Assembly: GCF_000153805.1 (NCBI RefSeq)
Contig: NZ_DS022298.1
Coordinates: forward strand, 504,616-568,615
Direction of reading: 5' to 3'
DNA from: Synechococcus sp. BL107
GTDB taxonomy: Bacteria > Cyanobacteriota > Cyanobacteriia > PCC-6307 > Cyanobiaceae
DNA length: 64,000 nt
Shown: in pieces, positions 47,257 through 55,765 of the stretch
Position numbering within the stretch: the stretch's first letter is position 1
How the letters are laid out: each line of letters starts with the position of its first letter
Notes under the pieces: model-generated
Seen by the model: the letters and a program-made list of their open reading frames with translations, nothing else
What the model was told of the DNA's origin: nothing
Databases searched by the model: none
Program-made: the position numbers and the translations under genes

Positions 47257-47517
47257 ATGGTTGATGCGATTGTTGGTGGTGTCATTATGGTGGTAGCAAC
47301 GACATCCTTGTTTCTTGCTATCGATGTGGCTGAAAGGGCAATGAATAGTTCCGGGCGTTATTGCCTAAGTGAATCCGAGAAAATAACCTTGAGTCGTGCG
47401 GGCTTGTCAGAAGGTGAGGTAGATATATTTTGGAGTCAGAATCTTAGGAATGCGCCAACTCATTTAGATAATGGTGATCCTGCTATGAGTGCGATGTCGG
47501 CCCAAGAATGCGAATAG
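47257..47517 (+). CDS. Small pilin-like membrane protein, unknown
   Basis: An 86-residue protein beginning MVDAIVGGVIMVVATTSLFL, a hydrophobic helix that resembles the mature amino-terminal helix of minor pilins with aspartate in place of glutamate. No leader with a cleavable glycine precedes it, since an in-frame stop lies 21 bases upstream. Two cysteines are present. It follows the previous gene by five bases. The 3' end runs up to the region before the minor prepilin gene. It may be a true small pilin with an atypical leader, or a fragment. Confidence 0.55.
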   Translation: MVDAIVGGVIMVVATTSLFLAIDVAERAMNSSGRYCLSESEKITLSRAGLSEGEVDIFWSQNLRNAPTHLDNGDPAMSAMSAQECE

Positions 47518-47552
47518 TGGTTTGTAATGGTTCGTTGAGGAAGGTCTGCAGG

Positions 47553-48047
47553 ATGCAATCCACTCAGCTTGGCATGACATTTTTGGAGTTTTTGATAGCT
47601 TCGTTGATGTTGGCAACATTTTCTGGCGTAGTTGCCATGGTGATGGAGTTTACACTTAGGTTTCTTGGTAATGCTGAGAAAGCTGCCGGAAATGGCATTC
47701 TGATTGATCATGCAGAGGCTCAATTGAGCATGGATCGATTGACCAAAGTGCTATCTCAGCCTGGCATCAGTAAGGATGAGATAGTTGGCAATATGGTTGC
47801 TAAGTGCACTAAAAATCCTGCTGTAGAATGGGGGAATGTGGATGTCCTTCCGATCCCTGAAATCTATCCGCCTCTCGGTTATCAGTTCTGTCTTGGTACT
47901 ACGTCCGTCATTGAGGACGATTGGTCTGTCTTGTTAGATGATGGAAAGCCTGGTATCTACATATTGCAAGCTTTGCCTGAAGGCTCGGTCGATCCATCTA
48001 GGCTTCCAGTAAGGCGTTTATTTTGCCGACCCCGTCCGTTTTGTTAG
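47553..48047 (+). CDS. Minor prepilin-like protein
   Basis: About 164 residues from the ATG of MQSTQLGMTFLEFLIASLML. The segment G-MTFLE fits a prepilin peptidase site, glycine at -1 and glutamate at +5, followed by a hydrophobic helix. The leader is six residues plus the glycine, the usual type IVa length. The exported domain has four cysteines, two in the extreme tail LFCRPRPFC. A longer frame from 47508 would overlap the previous gene. It is the clearest pilin of the three AT-rich genes and probably acts as a minor pilin in fibre initiation. Confidence 0.78.
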   Translation: MQSTQLGMTFLEFLIASLMLATFSGVVAMVMEFTLRFLGNAEKAAGNGILIDHAEAQLSMDRLTKVLSQPGISKDEIVGNMVAKCTKNPAVEWGNVDVLPIPEIYPPLGYQFCLGTTSVIEDDWSVLLDDGKPGIYILQALPEGSVDPSRLPVRRLFCRPRPFC

Positions 48048-48051
48048 GCCT

Positions 48052-49890
48052 ATGACAAATAGTTCTGTTGTTGGGTCAACATTTTTCGGAATTGATATTA
48101 GTGGGCTAGGAGATCAATGGAGCTCTTGGATTCGTCGGCTTTCTAAGCGAGTGCTGTTATTGGAATTTGGTAGTGATTTTTTGCGGCTATCCGAGAGTTC
48201 TATTACCCCAAATGGCATTCAACTGAATCACATTAGTCGTGTCCAGTTGCCCCCTGAAGCCTTGGAACGTGGGGTTCCTACTGATCCCAGGAAGATGGCA
48301 GGTTTGCTTCAACAGATTTGTGCGGAAAAAAAGATTCGTGCCCACCGAGTTGCTGTGGTGTTGCCGCCAGAAGTTGGATTTCAACGGATTGTTGAACTAC
48401 CTACAGCATTGTCCACGGATGAAGCGCGTGGGTATGTGCAAGATGCAAAAAATTGCATCCAGATTCCTTTCCCACTGGCTCAGACCGACTTTGATCTTTC
48501 ACCAGTACCATTCCCGGGGGATACAAATTCACATGGAGATCATTCTCCCTATCTGTTGACGGCGATTCCTCAACTTTTGGTGGATCGTATTATTGAGACA
48601 TTACAAATTGCAGACTTTGAGCTGCAGCTACTTGAGTTGGGGAACTCAAGCCAGTTGCGTGCCATGGCACTGGATTTCACGGTCTTGCCCTCTCATCAGG
48701 TCGATTTGGTATTGGAGCTACTTCCGAATAGTAGTGACTTGTTATTGGTGACATGTTCAGGCCTTTTGGCTTTTGAACGATTGTCTGCCATACGGGATTT
48801 TCCAGATCCTGAGCTTGATGAGGATCAGGTCGTAACGGCACTCGATTCAGGTCTTTCTGCTGAGTCGTTCGTCGTGAATGATGAACGCTATTTGCCACTT
48901 TCTGAGCTGGACTTAAGAGTTTTAGTAGCTGATTTTAAGAGGTCTCTACAACGCTTTTATGAACTATGCCCAGGTTGTGAGATTCGTTGTTTGCAGCTTG
49001 CTGGAATCAACAGTGCGCATCCATTACTAGCGAATTTATTACAAGAAAGCTTGGGGCTCCCTGTCCAGCTGCATCGCCCTCTCTTGTCACTCGGTGTGTC
49101 GGGCTTTTCACTTGACGATGTATTGGTTCAAGCTGGTTTAGGTCGTCTGGTAGGTCTTGGCTTGGGTTTGCTATCTCGTGAGCAGCTTTTGTCGTGTCCA
49201 CTTGATGCATCTAAAAGTGTAAATAATGTTGATAATAAACTTTCAGCTGTTGGTATAGATCAGTTGATTGTTGCTAAGGCTCCTAGTAGTTCGGCATCTA
49301 GCTTGCCGTTTTTGCCTGCGAAATCCTTGGAAGCTGTTAATCAACAACCAATTGACTTGCCATCTCCTGTTTCACCTGCTCAAGACACTGCTGATGAGAT
49401 TCAATTAACAGAGGTTATTGACATTACGGATGAGGTGGTCTCTCCTCTCCAATTGAAGGAGGAGGTGGTGAGTGAGGTTAAAGAGGAAGAGGAGTGGCCA
49501 TCAATCGGTGTAGACGAGTTGAATGAGGAGGTGATGAGTGGAGTTAAAGAGGAAGAGGAGTGGCCATCAATCGGTGTAGAGGAATTGAAGGAGGAGGAGG
49601 TGTTGAGTGAAGTTAAAGAGGAAGAGGAGTGGCCATCAATTGGAGAAGAGGAACTGAAGGAGAAGGTGGTGAGTGAAGTGAAAGAAGTAGAAGGGGCTAA
49701 TCGAAAACCCCTTAATGTCACTGATCCACCTGAGCAGAAAGACGGTTCAGATGATGGATTGTTATTAATTCCTGGCTTGGAGAATGACTCTCCGAGCCCT
49801 CCTAAAAAGCAATCTAGCAAGACATCATTGGACGCTACTTCTAGTAATTCTGATTCTCTTGGCGAGTTGCGTTTTTCTGACGATGATTGA
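48052..49890 (+). CDS. pilM: PilM-like protein with acidic tandem-repeat tail
   Basis: A 612-residue protein. Residues about 30-380 have the actin-like PilM pattern: KRVLLLEFGSDFLRLSE, HRVAVVLPPEVGFQRIVELP, then FKRSLQRFYELCPGCEIRCL and a final nucleotide-pocket region. After residue 385 comes a long disordered tail. Within it, residues 470-548 are three full and one partial copies of a 22-23-residue repeat with the core VKEEEEWPSIG (at 476, 498 and 521). The fourth copy is VKEVEG. Usual PilM is about 350 residues, so the tail is extra. It ends 23 bases from the convergent pilC stop. Confidence 0.82.
   Translation: MTNSSVVGSTFFGIDISGLGDQWSSWIRRLSKRVLLLEFGSDFLRLSESSITPNGIQLNHISRVQLPPEALERGVPTDPRKMAGLLQQICAEKKIRAHRVAVVLPPEVGFQRIVELPTALSTDEARGYVQDAKNCIQIPFPLAQTDFDLSPVPFPGDTNSHGDHSPYLLTAIPQLLVDRIIETLQIADFELQLLELGNSSQLRAMALDFTVLPSHQVDLVLELLPNSSDLLLVTCSGLLAFERLSAIRDFPDPELDEDQVVTALDSGLSAESFVVNDERYLPLSELDLRVLVADFKRSLQRFYELCPGCEIRCLQLAGINSAHPLLANLLQESLGLPVQLHRPLLSLGVSGFSLDDVLVQAGLGRLVGLGLGLLSREQLLSCPLDASKSVNNVDNKLSAVGIDQLIVAKAPSSSASSLPFLPAKSLEAVNQQPIDLPSPVSPAQDTADEIQLTEVIDITDEVVSPLQLKEEVVSEVKEEEEWPSIGVDELNEEVMSGVKEEEEWPSIGVEELKEEEVLSEVKEEEEWPSIGEEELKEKVVSEVKEVEGANRKPLNVTDPPEQKDGSDDGLLLIPGLENDSPSPPKKQSSKTSLDATSSNSDSLGELRFSDDD
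49459..49695 (+). repeat. In-frame tandem repeat in the PilM-like gene
   Basis: Units of 66-69 bases, three full and one partial, each containing GTTAAAGAGGAAGAGGAGTG or a close variant. The near-identity of the copies at the DNA level indicates recent expansion. All units keep the reading frame. Confidence 0.92.
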
Positions 49891-49913
49891 GGCGGCTTCT
49901 ATGGATAACTAAT

Positions 49914-51074
49914 TTATTTGCCCATTGTTGTGATCAAACTGAACATGGGCAGGTAAAGAGCAATCACAATAGTTCCAACAATTCCTGCCACCACAAAGAC
50001 AACTGCGGGTTCCATAGCTTTTGTTAATGACGACACGGCCGATTCCACTTCTCGTTTATAAAATATTGCAAGTTTTTCGAGCATAAAACTCAGCTGACCA
50101 GTCTCCTCGCCGATTTTGATCATTGAAATTACGAGTTTTGGGAACACCCCAGAGCGACCCATGGAATAGTTGAGCTCCTGTCCTTGGCGAATAAGTAGGA
50201 TTGATTCTCGTAATGTTCTGCGAACGAGTTCATTCGAGCTTGCTGAAATACAGCGTTCAATGCCATCAACAATTGGGATTCCAGAATTAACTAGTGTTGC
50301 CAGTGTGTCGCACATGCTGGCCATCTCTGATTTGCGAAGAAGATCACCAAAAAGAGGTACTTTCAGAATGTTCTTGTCGACATTAAGCCTGCCTATCGCC
50401 GTGCTGTAATACCCTCTAAATAAATACATGATTAGTAGAACTGTTAGAGGCGCGCCAAATGTGAAATATGGAGAGGTGACAAACTTTGATAGTTCGAGCA
50501 GAAAGTTTGTGAGTGCAGGAAGTTCTGCTCCCATGCCATCAAACATGGCTTTAAATCTTGGAACGATGAAGATCAGTAATGCCAAGCTCACACTTACGGC
50601 CAGCACCATAACGATCACTGGATAGACCAGTGCCCCAATGATCTGGCCTCGAATCTTTGCGCGTTCTTCTAAAAGAAGTGCAATGCGATCGAGAACATCT
50701 TCAAGAATTCCGCCGGCTTCTCCTGCTTCAATCAGTCCAATTGTCAGTGGTTCGAAGACTTTTGGATACTGACGTAAGCTGAGAGAAAGTTCCTCTCCGG
50801 CACTTAAACGTGATGAGATTCGTTGTACACATTGGCTGAGATTTTCATTTGTCATATTTTCCGCGATCAAGATTAATCCTTGTGCAAGGGGCACCCCACT
50901 TTGCAGAATGACTGCAAGTTGCCGGAAGAACACCAGCAAATCTTTTTGGGGAACTTTTAGTCTCGCGGGTGCTGGCTGACCACCCATTAATTCAGATAGT
51001 AATCCTGAGCTTTGTGGTTTTCTTTGAACAGTATTTGAAGTTTTGGTTGTTGTGGTGCTCCCGTAGCTGGCCAT
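49914..51074 (-). CDS. pilC: Type IV pilus inner-membrane platform protein PilC
   Basis: PilC/GspF family, about 386 residues. Two GspF domains are visible: DLLVFFRQLAVILQSGVPLA with FEPLTIGLIEAGEAGG, and KSEMASMCDTLATLVNSGIP with PKLVISMIKIGEETG. Three membrane helices occur, the last at the end (AVVFVVAGIVGTIVIALYLP). I start at MASYGSTTTT, one base after the pilT stop region; a start 93 bases earlier would overlap pilT. The first 40 residues are Ser/Thr-rich. It is last in the leftward operon pilA-large pilin-pilB-pilT-pilC. Confidence 0.95.
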   Translation of the reverse strand: MASYGSTTTTKTSNTVQRKPQSSGLLSELMGGQPAPARLKVPQKDLLVFFRQLAVILQSGVPLAQGLILIAENMTNENLSQCVQRISSRLSAGEELSLSLRQYPKVFEPLTIGLIEAGEAGGILEDVLDRIALLLEERAKIRGQIIGALVYPVIVMVLAVSVSLALLIFIVPRFKAMFDGMGAELPALTNFLLELSKFVTSPYFTFGAPLTVLLIMYLFRGYYSTAIGRLNVDKNILKVPLFGDLLRKSEMASMCDTLATLVNSGIPIVDGIERCISASSNELVRRTLRESILLIRQGQELNYSMGRSGVFPKLVISMIKIGEETGQLSFMLEKLAIFYKREVESAVSSLTKAMEPAVVFVVAGIVGTIVIALYLPMFSLITTMGK

Positions 51075-51076
51075 TG

Positions 51077-52123
51077 TTAATGACCCAGAAGTGCTTTTGG
51101 ATTTGAGGCTTTCCCTAAGGCTTCTTCCTGGGTAATATCTCCTGATTCCACTAGTTGTTGCAAGCACTGTTCAAGGGTATTCATGCCATCCTTGCTGCCC
51201 GTTTGCAATTGTGAGTAAATCTGGCTGACTTTTCGCTCACGGATGAGGTTTGCAATGGCTGGAGTATTCACCATCAACTCATAGGCTAGGGATCGCTTGC
51301 CCTTGGTGTTCTTGCAGAGAGTTTGAGTCATCACACCGAGCAATGAAGTTGAGACTTGGAGGCGAGCTTGCTCTTGTTGATCGCCTGGGAATACATCCAC
51401 AATGCGTTCAACAGTTTTCGCGGCTGATGAGGTATGTAGGGTGCCAAGAACGAGGTGGCCAGTTTCTGCCGCGGTGATGGCGAGTTGAATGGTTTCTAGA
51501 TCTCTCATTTCCCCGATGTAAATCACATCTGGATCTTCTCGGAGAGCAGCGCGCAGAGCAGAGGCAAACGTTTGGGTATCCCGTTTCACCTCGCGTTGGT
51601 GAATGATCGATGTTTTGGAGTGATTGAATTCGAATTCGATTGGATCTTCAATGGTCAGAATATGTCGTTTTTGTGTTTCGAGAATGCAGTTGATGAAGGC
51701 AGCCAATGTGGTTGATTTTCCTGAACCTGTTGGTCCGGTGCAAAGCACCATTCCACGATGTTTTTCTGTGAGATCAATAAATGGTTGCGGAAGTCCTAGG
51801 TCTTGCCAGCGCGGCAGGCTATCCGGAAGGATTCTCAGGGTTAGACATCGTTTTTCATTGGCCATGTAGGCATTGATTCGAATCCGTGATAATCCCTCGA
51901 GTCCGATCGATGTATCAAGATCTCCTGTTTGTTCGTATTGCTTGAGTTTTTCTTCACCAGCAATTTCCTTGAGTAATGAGGTCATATCCTCTGAACCCAT
52001 CACATTCTGAAGAATCCGAATATCGGAGTTCACCCGTATCGCGATCGGTGAGCCTTCCTCTAGGTGGATATCGGATGACCCGGCTTTAATTGCAAAACCA
52101 ACAATTTGACGTGCGATGCTCAT
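51077..52123 (-). CDS. pilT: Pilus retraction ATPase PilT
   Basis: PilT, 348 residues, a hexameric ATPase that depolymerises pili. Walker A is TGPTGSGKSTT (129-139). The aspartate box is DVIYIGEMRDLETIQ, the histidine box GHLVLGTLHTSSAAKTV. The PAIANLIRERK segment matches the retraction hallmark AIRNLIRE, which separates PilT from PilB. Length is normal. It starts 24 bases after the pilB stop. Confidence 0.96.
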   Translation of the reverse strand: MSIARQIVGFAIKAGSSDIHLEEGSPIAIRVNSDIRILQNVMGSEDMTSLLKEIAGEEKLKQYEQTGDLDTSIGLEGLSRIRINAYMANEKRCLTLRILPDSLPRWQDLGLPQPFIDLTEKHRGMVLCTGPTGSGKSTTLAAFINCILETQKRHILTIEDPIEFEFNHSKTSIIHQREVKRDTQTFASALRAALREDPDVIYIGEMRDLETIQLAITAAETGHLVLGTLHTSSAAKTVERIVDVFPGDQQEQARLQVSTSLLGVMTQTLCKNTKGKRSLAYELMVNTPAIANLIRERKVSQIYSQLQTGSKDGMNTLEQCLQQLVESGDITQEEALGKASNPKALLGH

Positions 52124-52146
52124 GTTCTGTTCTCCATCAACACTTA

Positions 52147-53793
52147 TTAATGATCAGTATTACAGATCTTCCGTAGTTCCGAAATCGTCGTGAGTTGTTT
52201 CGCAATGAGATCCACAGCATAGGTTTTGAGCGTCAGCATTCCATCATCAACGGCAACGGATTCAATCTCATGGGTTGATTTCTGTTGTTTGATCGCATCG
52301 CGGATATTGCTATTTACTTTCATTAATTCATAGGTTCCAATCCGCCCCTGGTATCCAGTGCCATTGCAACGCGTGCATAGGCTTCCTTCTTCTTTGCGTT
52401 GTTTCTTCTCTTCTGCGTTGAGTGCATTGGCAAAGCGTGCTGTGGTTCCCACAGGCAGTCCAGTGAATTGGCTTTCAGCATCATTGATAGGGCGTTCTGC
52501 ACTGCATGACGGGCATACCTTTCGGAGGAGGCGCTGTGCCAACACTCCTCGCAATGATGCATTGAGCTTGTAGCCGGGAATTTCCATATCCATCAGGCGT
52601 GTTAATGAGCTTGAGGCGCTGTTCGCATGAAGCGTTGTGAAAACTAGGTGGCCTGTTTCTGCTGCATCCATCGATGATTCCGCCGTTTCTGGGTCACGTG
52701 TTTCACCAATCAGGATCACGTCGGGGTCTTGGCGTAAAAATGTTCGAAGCAGATTTGCAAAGGATTGCCCCTTGGCACGAATCACTGGAAATTGTTGAAT
52801 ATTGCCGCCTAGGTCGTATTCAATGGGATCTTCTGCAGTGACGATATTTAGCTCGCCAGTATCTTTTTCGCGTAGAGCAGATGCGAGTGTTGTGGATTTG
52901 CCTGAGCCTGTGGGGCCAGAAACTATAATGATTCCATTTGCCTCTTCGATAATTTTTCTAAAATCTTGTCTGACATTGTCGTTCGAAATCAATATATCGA
53001 GGCTGAGCATATCGTCATTGCTATTGAGGAAGCGCATCACCATCTTCTCTCCAAATTTTCCGGGTGCTGTGGCACAGCGGAATTCCATAATTTGATTTTC
53101 AAAGCTGCGTCGAATTTTTCCATCTTGGGAGGCACGTCGTTCAGCAATATCCATGTTCGCCATGTTTTTCAAGCAGGCGGTCAGTTTGATGCCTGCAGAG
53201 CGAGGCATGCTCACATAGCTCTGCATCACACCATCGCGGCGCACTCGAACTTTGTATTCTTCCTGCCTCGGTTCTAAGTGAATATCTGAAACGCCTGAAC
53301 GTGCTGAGTTGATGAGGATCTTTGCCGCCGCTTGCTGAATTTTTGTGCCTAGCATTTCGCTGGACAAATCTAGGGCTGCTTCTTCAATAATTTGTTCATC
53401 GCTGTCATCAAAGTCGAAGTCAAGACCATGCGGATTATTATCGTCATCAGCTCCCTGCAGAGCGTCGAGTACAGCATCATCGCTAAATTCAAATTCATCA
53501 AGACTGCTGTCGCTGATTATTCGTTGTTGGCTCGCTTCATCTAAAAGGCTTTGGATCTCTGCTGGTGGCTTTTCAATGAATTGACATTCAAGCCCTGCAT
53601 TGGAGACTCTGCCTTTGATGAAATCACCAATTGTTCCTAGGTAGCTGAAGTTACCTATTGCGATTGTTAGCTTCTGGGAGTTACTCGCACTATTTTGTTC
53701 GACCCCAATCGGTACAACAATATTTTCTCGGCACCATTGGAGGGAGAAGTAAGTGTCTACAAGCGCTCTAGTTTGCATGTGCTTTATATCCAT
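52147..53793 (-). CDS. pilB: Pilus extension ATPase PilB
   Basis: PilB/GspE family, 548 residues. Walker A is SGPTGSGKSTT (292-302), with DVILIGETRDPETAESS, the histidine box TGHLVFTTLHANSAS, and a zinc-binding tetracysteine (CPSC and CTRC) typical of extension ATPases. The amino domain is short, and residues 95-140 are an acidic linker (FEFSDDAVLDALQGADDDNN onward) before DIHLEPRQEEYKVRVRRDG. Its ATG overlaps the stop of the large pilin gene (TAATG), so translation is probably coupled. Usual cyanobacterial PilB is longer, by roughly 100 residues. Confidence 0.95.
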   Translation of the reverse strand: MDIKHMQTRALVDTYFSLQWCRENIVVPIGVEQNSASNSQKLTIAIGNFSYLGTIGDFIKGRVSNAGLECQFIEKPPAEIQSLLDEASQQRIISDSSLDEFEFSDDAVLDALQGADDDNNPHGLDFDFDDSDEQIIEEAALDLSSEMLGTKIQQAAAKILINSARSGVSDIHLEPRQEEYKVRVRRDGVMQSYVSMPRSAGIKLTACLKNMANMDIAERRASQDGKIRRSFENQIMEFRCATAPGKFGEKMVMRFLNSNDDMLSLDILISNDNVRQDFRKIIEEANGIIIVSGPTGSGKSTTLASALREKDTGELNIVTAEDPIEYDLGGNIQQFPVIRAKGQSFANLLRTFLRQDPDVILIGETRDPETAESSMDAAETGHLVFTTLHANSASSSLTRLMDMEIPGYKLNASLRGVLAQRLLRKVCPSCSAERPINDAESQFTGLPVGTTARFANALNAEEKKQRKEEGSLCTRCNGTGYQGRIGTYELMKVNSNIRDAIKQQKSTHEIESVAVDDGMLTLKTYAVDLIAKQLTTISELRKICNTDH

Positions 53794-55061
53794 TAATTAA
53801 TAATCTCGCAATACCAACTATTTCCGGTCAACTTGCACATAAATTCGTCTCTCATTCTGGGTTGTTTTTTACACTTTTCTTCGTATTCGGTAAATGTTTT
53901 TGTACTGCCGTCACACATGTAGTAGGTTTTCTTGCATGCGCCAGGTCCATTTATGTCTGGAATAAATTCCCCACTGTAGTTGCTTTCTGCTTTTTCATCG
54001 ACGAGTTTTCCGCATTTGAACTCTTGACTGTTCCGAGCACATATTTCGTACGCACTTTTTTCACTTTCTTCAAATAGTTTTCCCTCGCATAGGTATACCT
54101 TGCTCCCATCACTAAGTGTTTGTTCTCCATTGGGATTATTTGCTTTGTGATAAAGCACTTCCCACGCTTTTTGGCTACCTGCATCTTCTCCTTCGTAAAA
54201 CCAGAACTGCTTGGCTCCACATTCGGTGATTGTTATTGAGGTGCTGCTCGGATTCGTGTATGGAGGTGTACTTTCTCGTTTTGCTTTGGTTTTTTCAGTG
54301 CATATTTTTCCGTATTTTGCAGCAAGTGCGGCGTCATAGCTGTCTGCTGTAGTGCCAACTTTTTTTCCATCAAGAGCGTAATAGGGCGCATTGCAACCAT
54401 TCGTTGTGCATGTTGCACTTTCCGCTTTTGGTGGATTGCTTGGGCAGCCACTGGTTGCAGAACTATTCCACGAATAGGTTTTCCCGTTACCTGTTGATTT
54501 GAGCCAGTTGTCAAGATTTTCTTTGCAGGTTGCCTGGGCTGCTGCTATCAATGCGTTGTAATTCAGGAAGTCTTCGAGGCCTTCTACGCTGCTTGTATTG
54601 CTTCCGGCCCAGCTTTTGGCCGGTGCTGTTGTTTCTCCTCCTGCATCAACGGCTTGCTTGGATACTTTCCCGGATTCGCTGATGCTGAAGCCAAGGTCTG
54701 GAAGCCTTTGAGGCGTGGTGCTATCGGTTGTGGTGATTAGTACACTTCCGCAGTTTTTCAAATCTGCCTTGAACTCATAGCTAATGCTTTCCATTAGCTC
54801 GTTTGAAAGTATTGCTTCGTCAGTGATTTTGCCCAGCCGAGCTGTTCCTTCGTTTCTTAGACCTTGCAGGCAATCGGCTGCTGCCGAATTCAGCATTGAT
54901 TTTGCTTGGTCTACTTTGGCGTAGTCCAAGTATTTTAGATAATTAGGAATTGCCAGGCTTGACAATATGCCAAGCCCAGCGAGCACAACAATGAGTTCAA
55001 TAAGAGTGAACCCATTTTTTGTCAAATGGATATTTCTTTTTTCACTTTCTGGCATTTTCAA
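53793..55061 (-). CDS. Large cysteine-rich pilin-like protein
   Basis: A 422-residue prepilin-type protein. KNGFTLIELIVVLAGLGILS is a textbook type IV prepilin site (cleavage after the glycine, glutamate at +5) after a 17-residue leader. The exported domain is far larger than a usual pilin and has 16 cysteines, spread from residue 68 to the end (WYCEIIN). Such a count, even and clustered late, suggests up to eight disulfides. It lies directly after pilA and overlaps the pilB start. It may be a tip adhesin or a second major pilin. Its DNA is AT-rich against the flanks. Confidence 0.88.
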   Translation of the reverse strand: MKMPESEKRNIHLTKNGFTLIELIVVLAGLGILSSLAIPNYLKYLDYAKVDQAKSMLNSAAADCLQGLRNEGTARLGKITDEAILSNELMESISYEFKADLKNCGSVLITTTDSTTPQRLPDLGFSISESGKVSKQAVDAGGETTAPAKSWAGSNTSSVEGLEDFLNYNALIAAAQATCKENLDNWLKSTGNGKTYSWNSSATSGCPSNPPKAESATCTTNGCNAPYYALDGKKVGTTADSYDAALAAKYGKICTEKTKAKRESTPPYTNPSSTSITITECGAKQFWFYEGEDAGSQKAWEVLYHKANNPNGEQTLSDGSKVYLCEGKLFEESEKSAYEICARNSQEFKCGKLVDEKAESNYSGEFIPDINGPGACKKTYYMCDGSTKTFTEYEEKCKKQPRMRDEFMCKLTGNSWYCEIIN

Positions 55062-55682
55062 TTATAGCCAGCCTGTTGCTATTGCTCCTGCCGCTCCGGC
55101 GCATCCAATGTTGTAAGTGGTTGCTCCAGCAGCCACTGTTCCACTTACGCAGAATTTTGTTCCTGCAGTTGTCACCTTATAGGTTGGAAAAGAATCTGCG
55201 GTAACTGGCACCGCAAATACGTCTCGAATAGCACCAGCTGCGGCCCCAGTACCTGTAAAGCATGATGTTGAATCTGCTGCGTTAGTTCCAGCGGCGGCTT
55301 CAGCTGCTGCTTGGGTGGCAGGGGCTCCACCTACAACGCCAGTAATTCCACCGAGAGTGTCGGCGGTTCGATCAGACGCAAAAATAATGAACCCAGTAAT
55401 GGCTGGTTCCTGAAATTTGGAGTTGGCATTTGCTTGTCCACGAGCTTTTGCTACTTGGCACTCTTTAAATGCCGTAATAGCTGCTTGTTGTGCAGCACGA
55501 CCTGTGGCGTCATCACTGACTCCCAAGAAGTTGGGTAATGCGATAGCTGTCAGAACAGCAAGCACAGCGATCACAACAACCAGTTCAATCAGCGAGAAGC
55601 CTTTTTCGCCAGGTTTACGGCTGAGTGCACGTTGGGTGCGTGGATTCTGCAGGTAGGCCTGGAGAAGGTTCATTTTCATCAT
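55062..55682 (-). CDS. pilA: Major type IV pilin PilA
   Basis: A 206-residue pilin. The prepilin site is GEKGFSLIELVVVIAVLAVL, glycine at -1 and glutamate at +5, followed by the hydrophobic helix with TAIALPNFLG. The leader is long (about 28 residues), as in cyanobacterial PilA1. The exported domain is alanine/glycine/threonine-rich with four cysteines, the last pair near the end forming a likely D-loop. It is the first gene of the leftward operon, with 83 bases before the divergent cobD-like gene. It is the best candidate for the main fibre subunit. Confidence 0.93.
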   Translation of the reverse strand: MMKMNLLQAYLQNPRTQRALSRKPGEKGFSLIELVVVIAVLAVLTAIALPNFLGVSDDATGRAAQQAAITAFKECQVAKARGQANANSKFQEPAITGFIIFASDRTADTLGGITGVVGGAPATQAAAEAAAGTNAADSTSCFTGTGAAAGAIRDVFAVPVTADSFPTYKVTTAGTKFCVSGTVAAGATTYNIGCAGAAGAIATGWL

Positions 55683-55765
55683 TGAAATATCCTCTCCATT
55701 CTGAGTTGTCTAGGGCCTGCACAGCAACCCCCTCCGTCACAATTGCGTTCTACGCATGAAGCATC

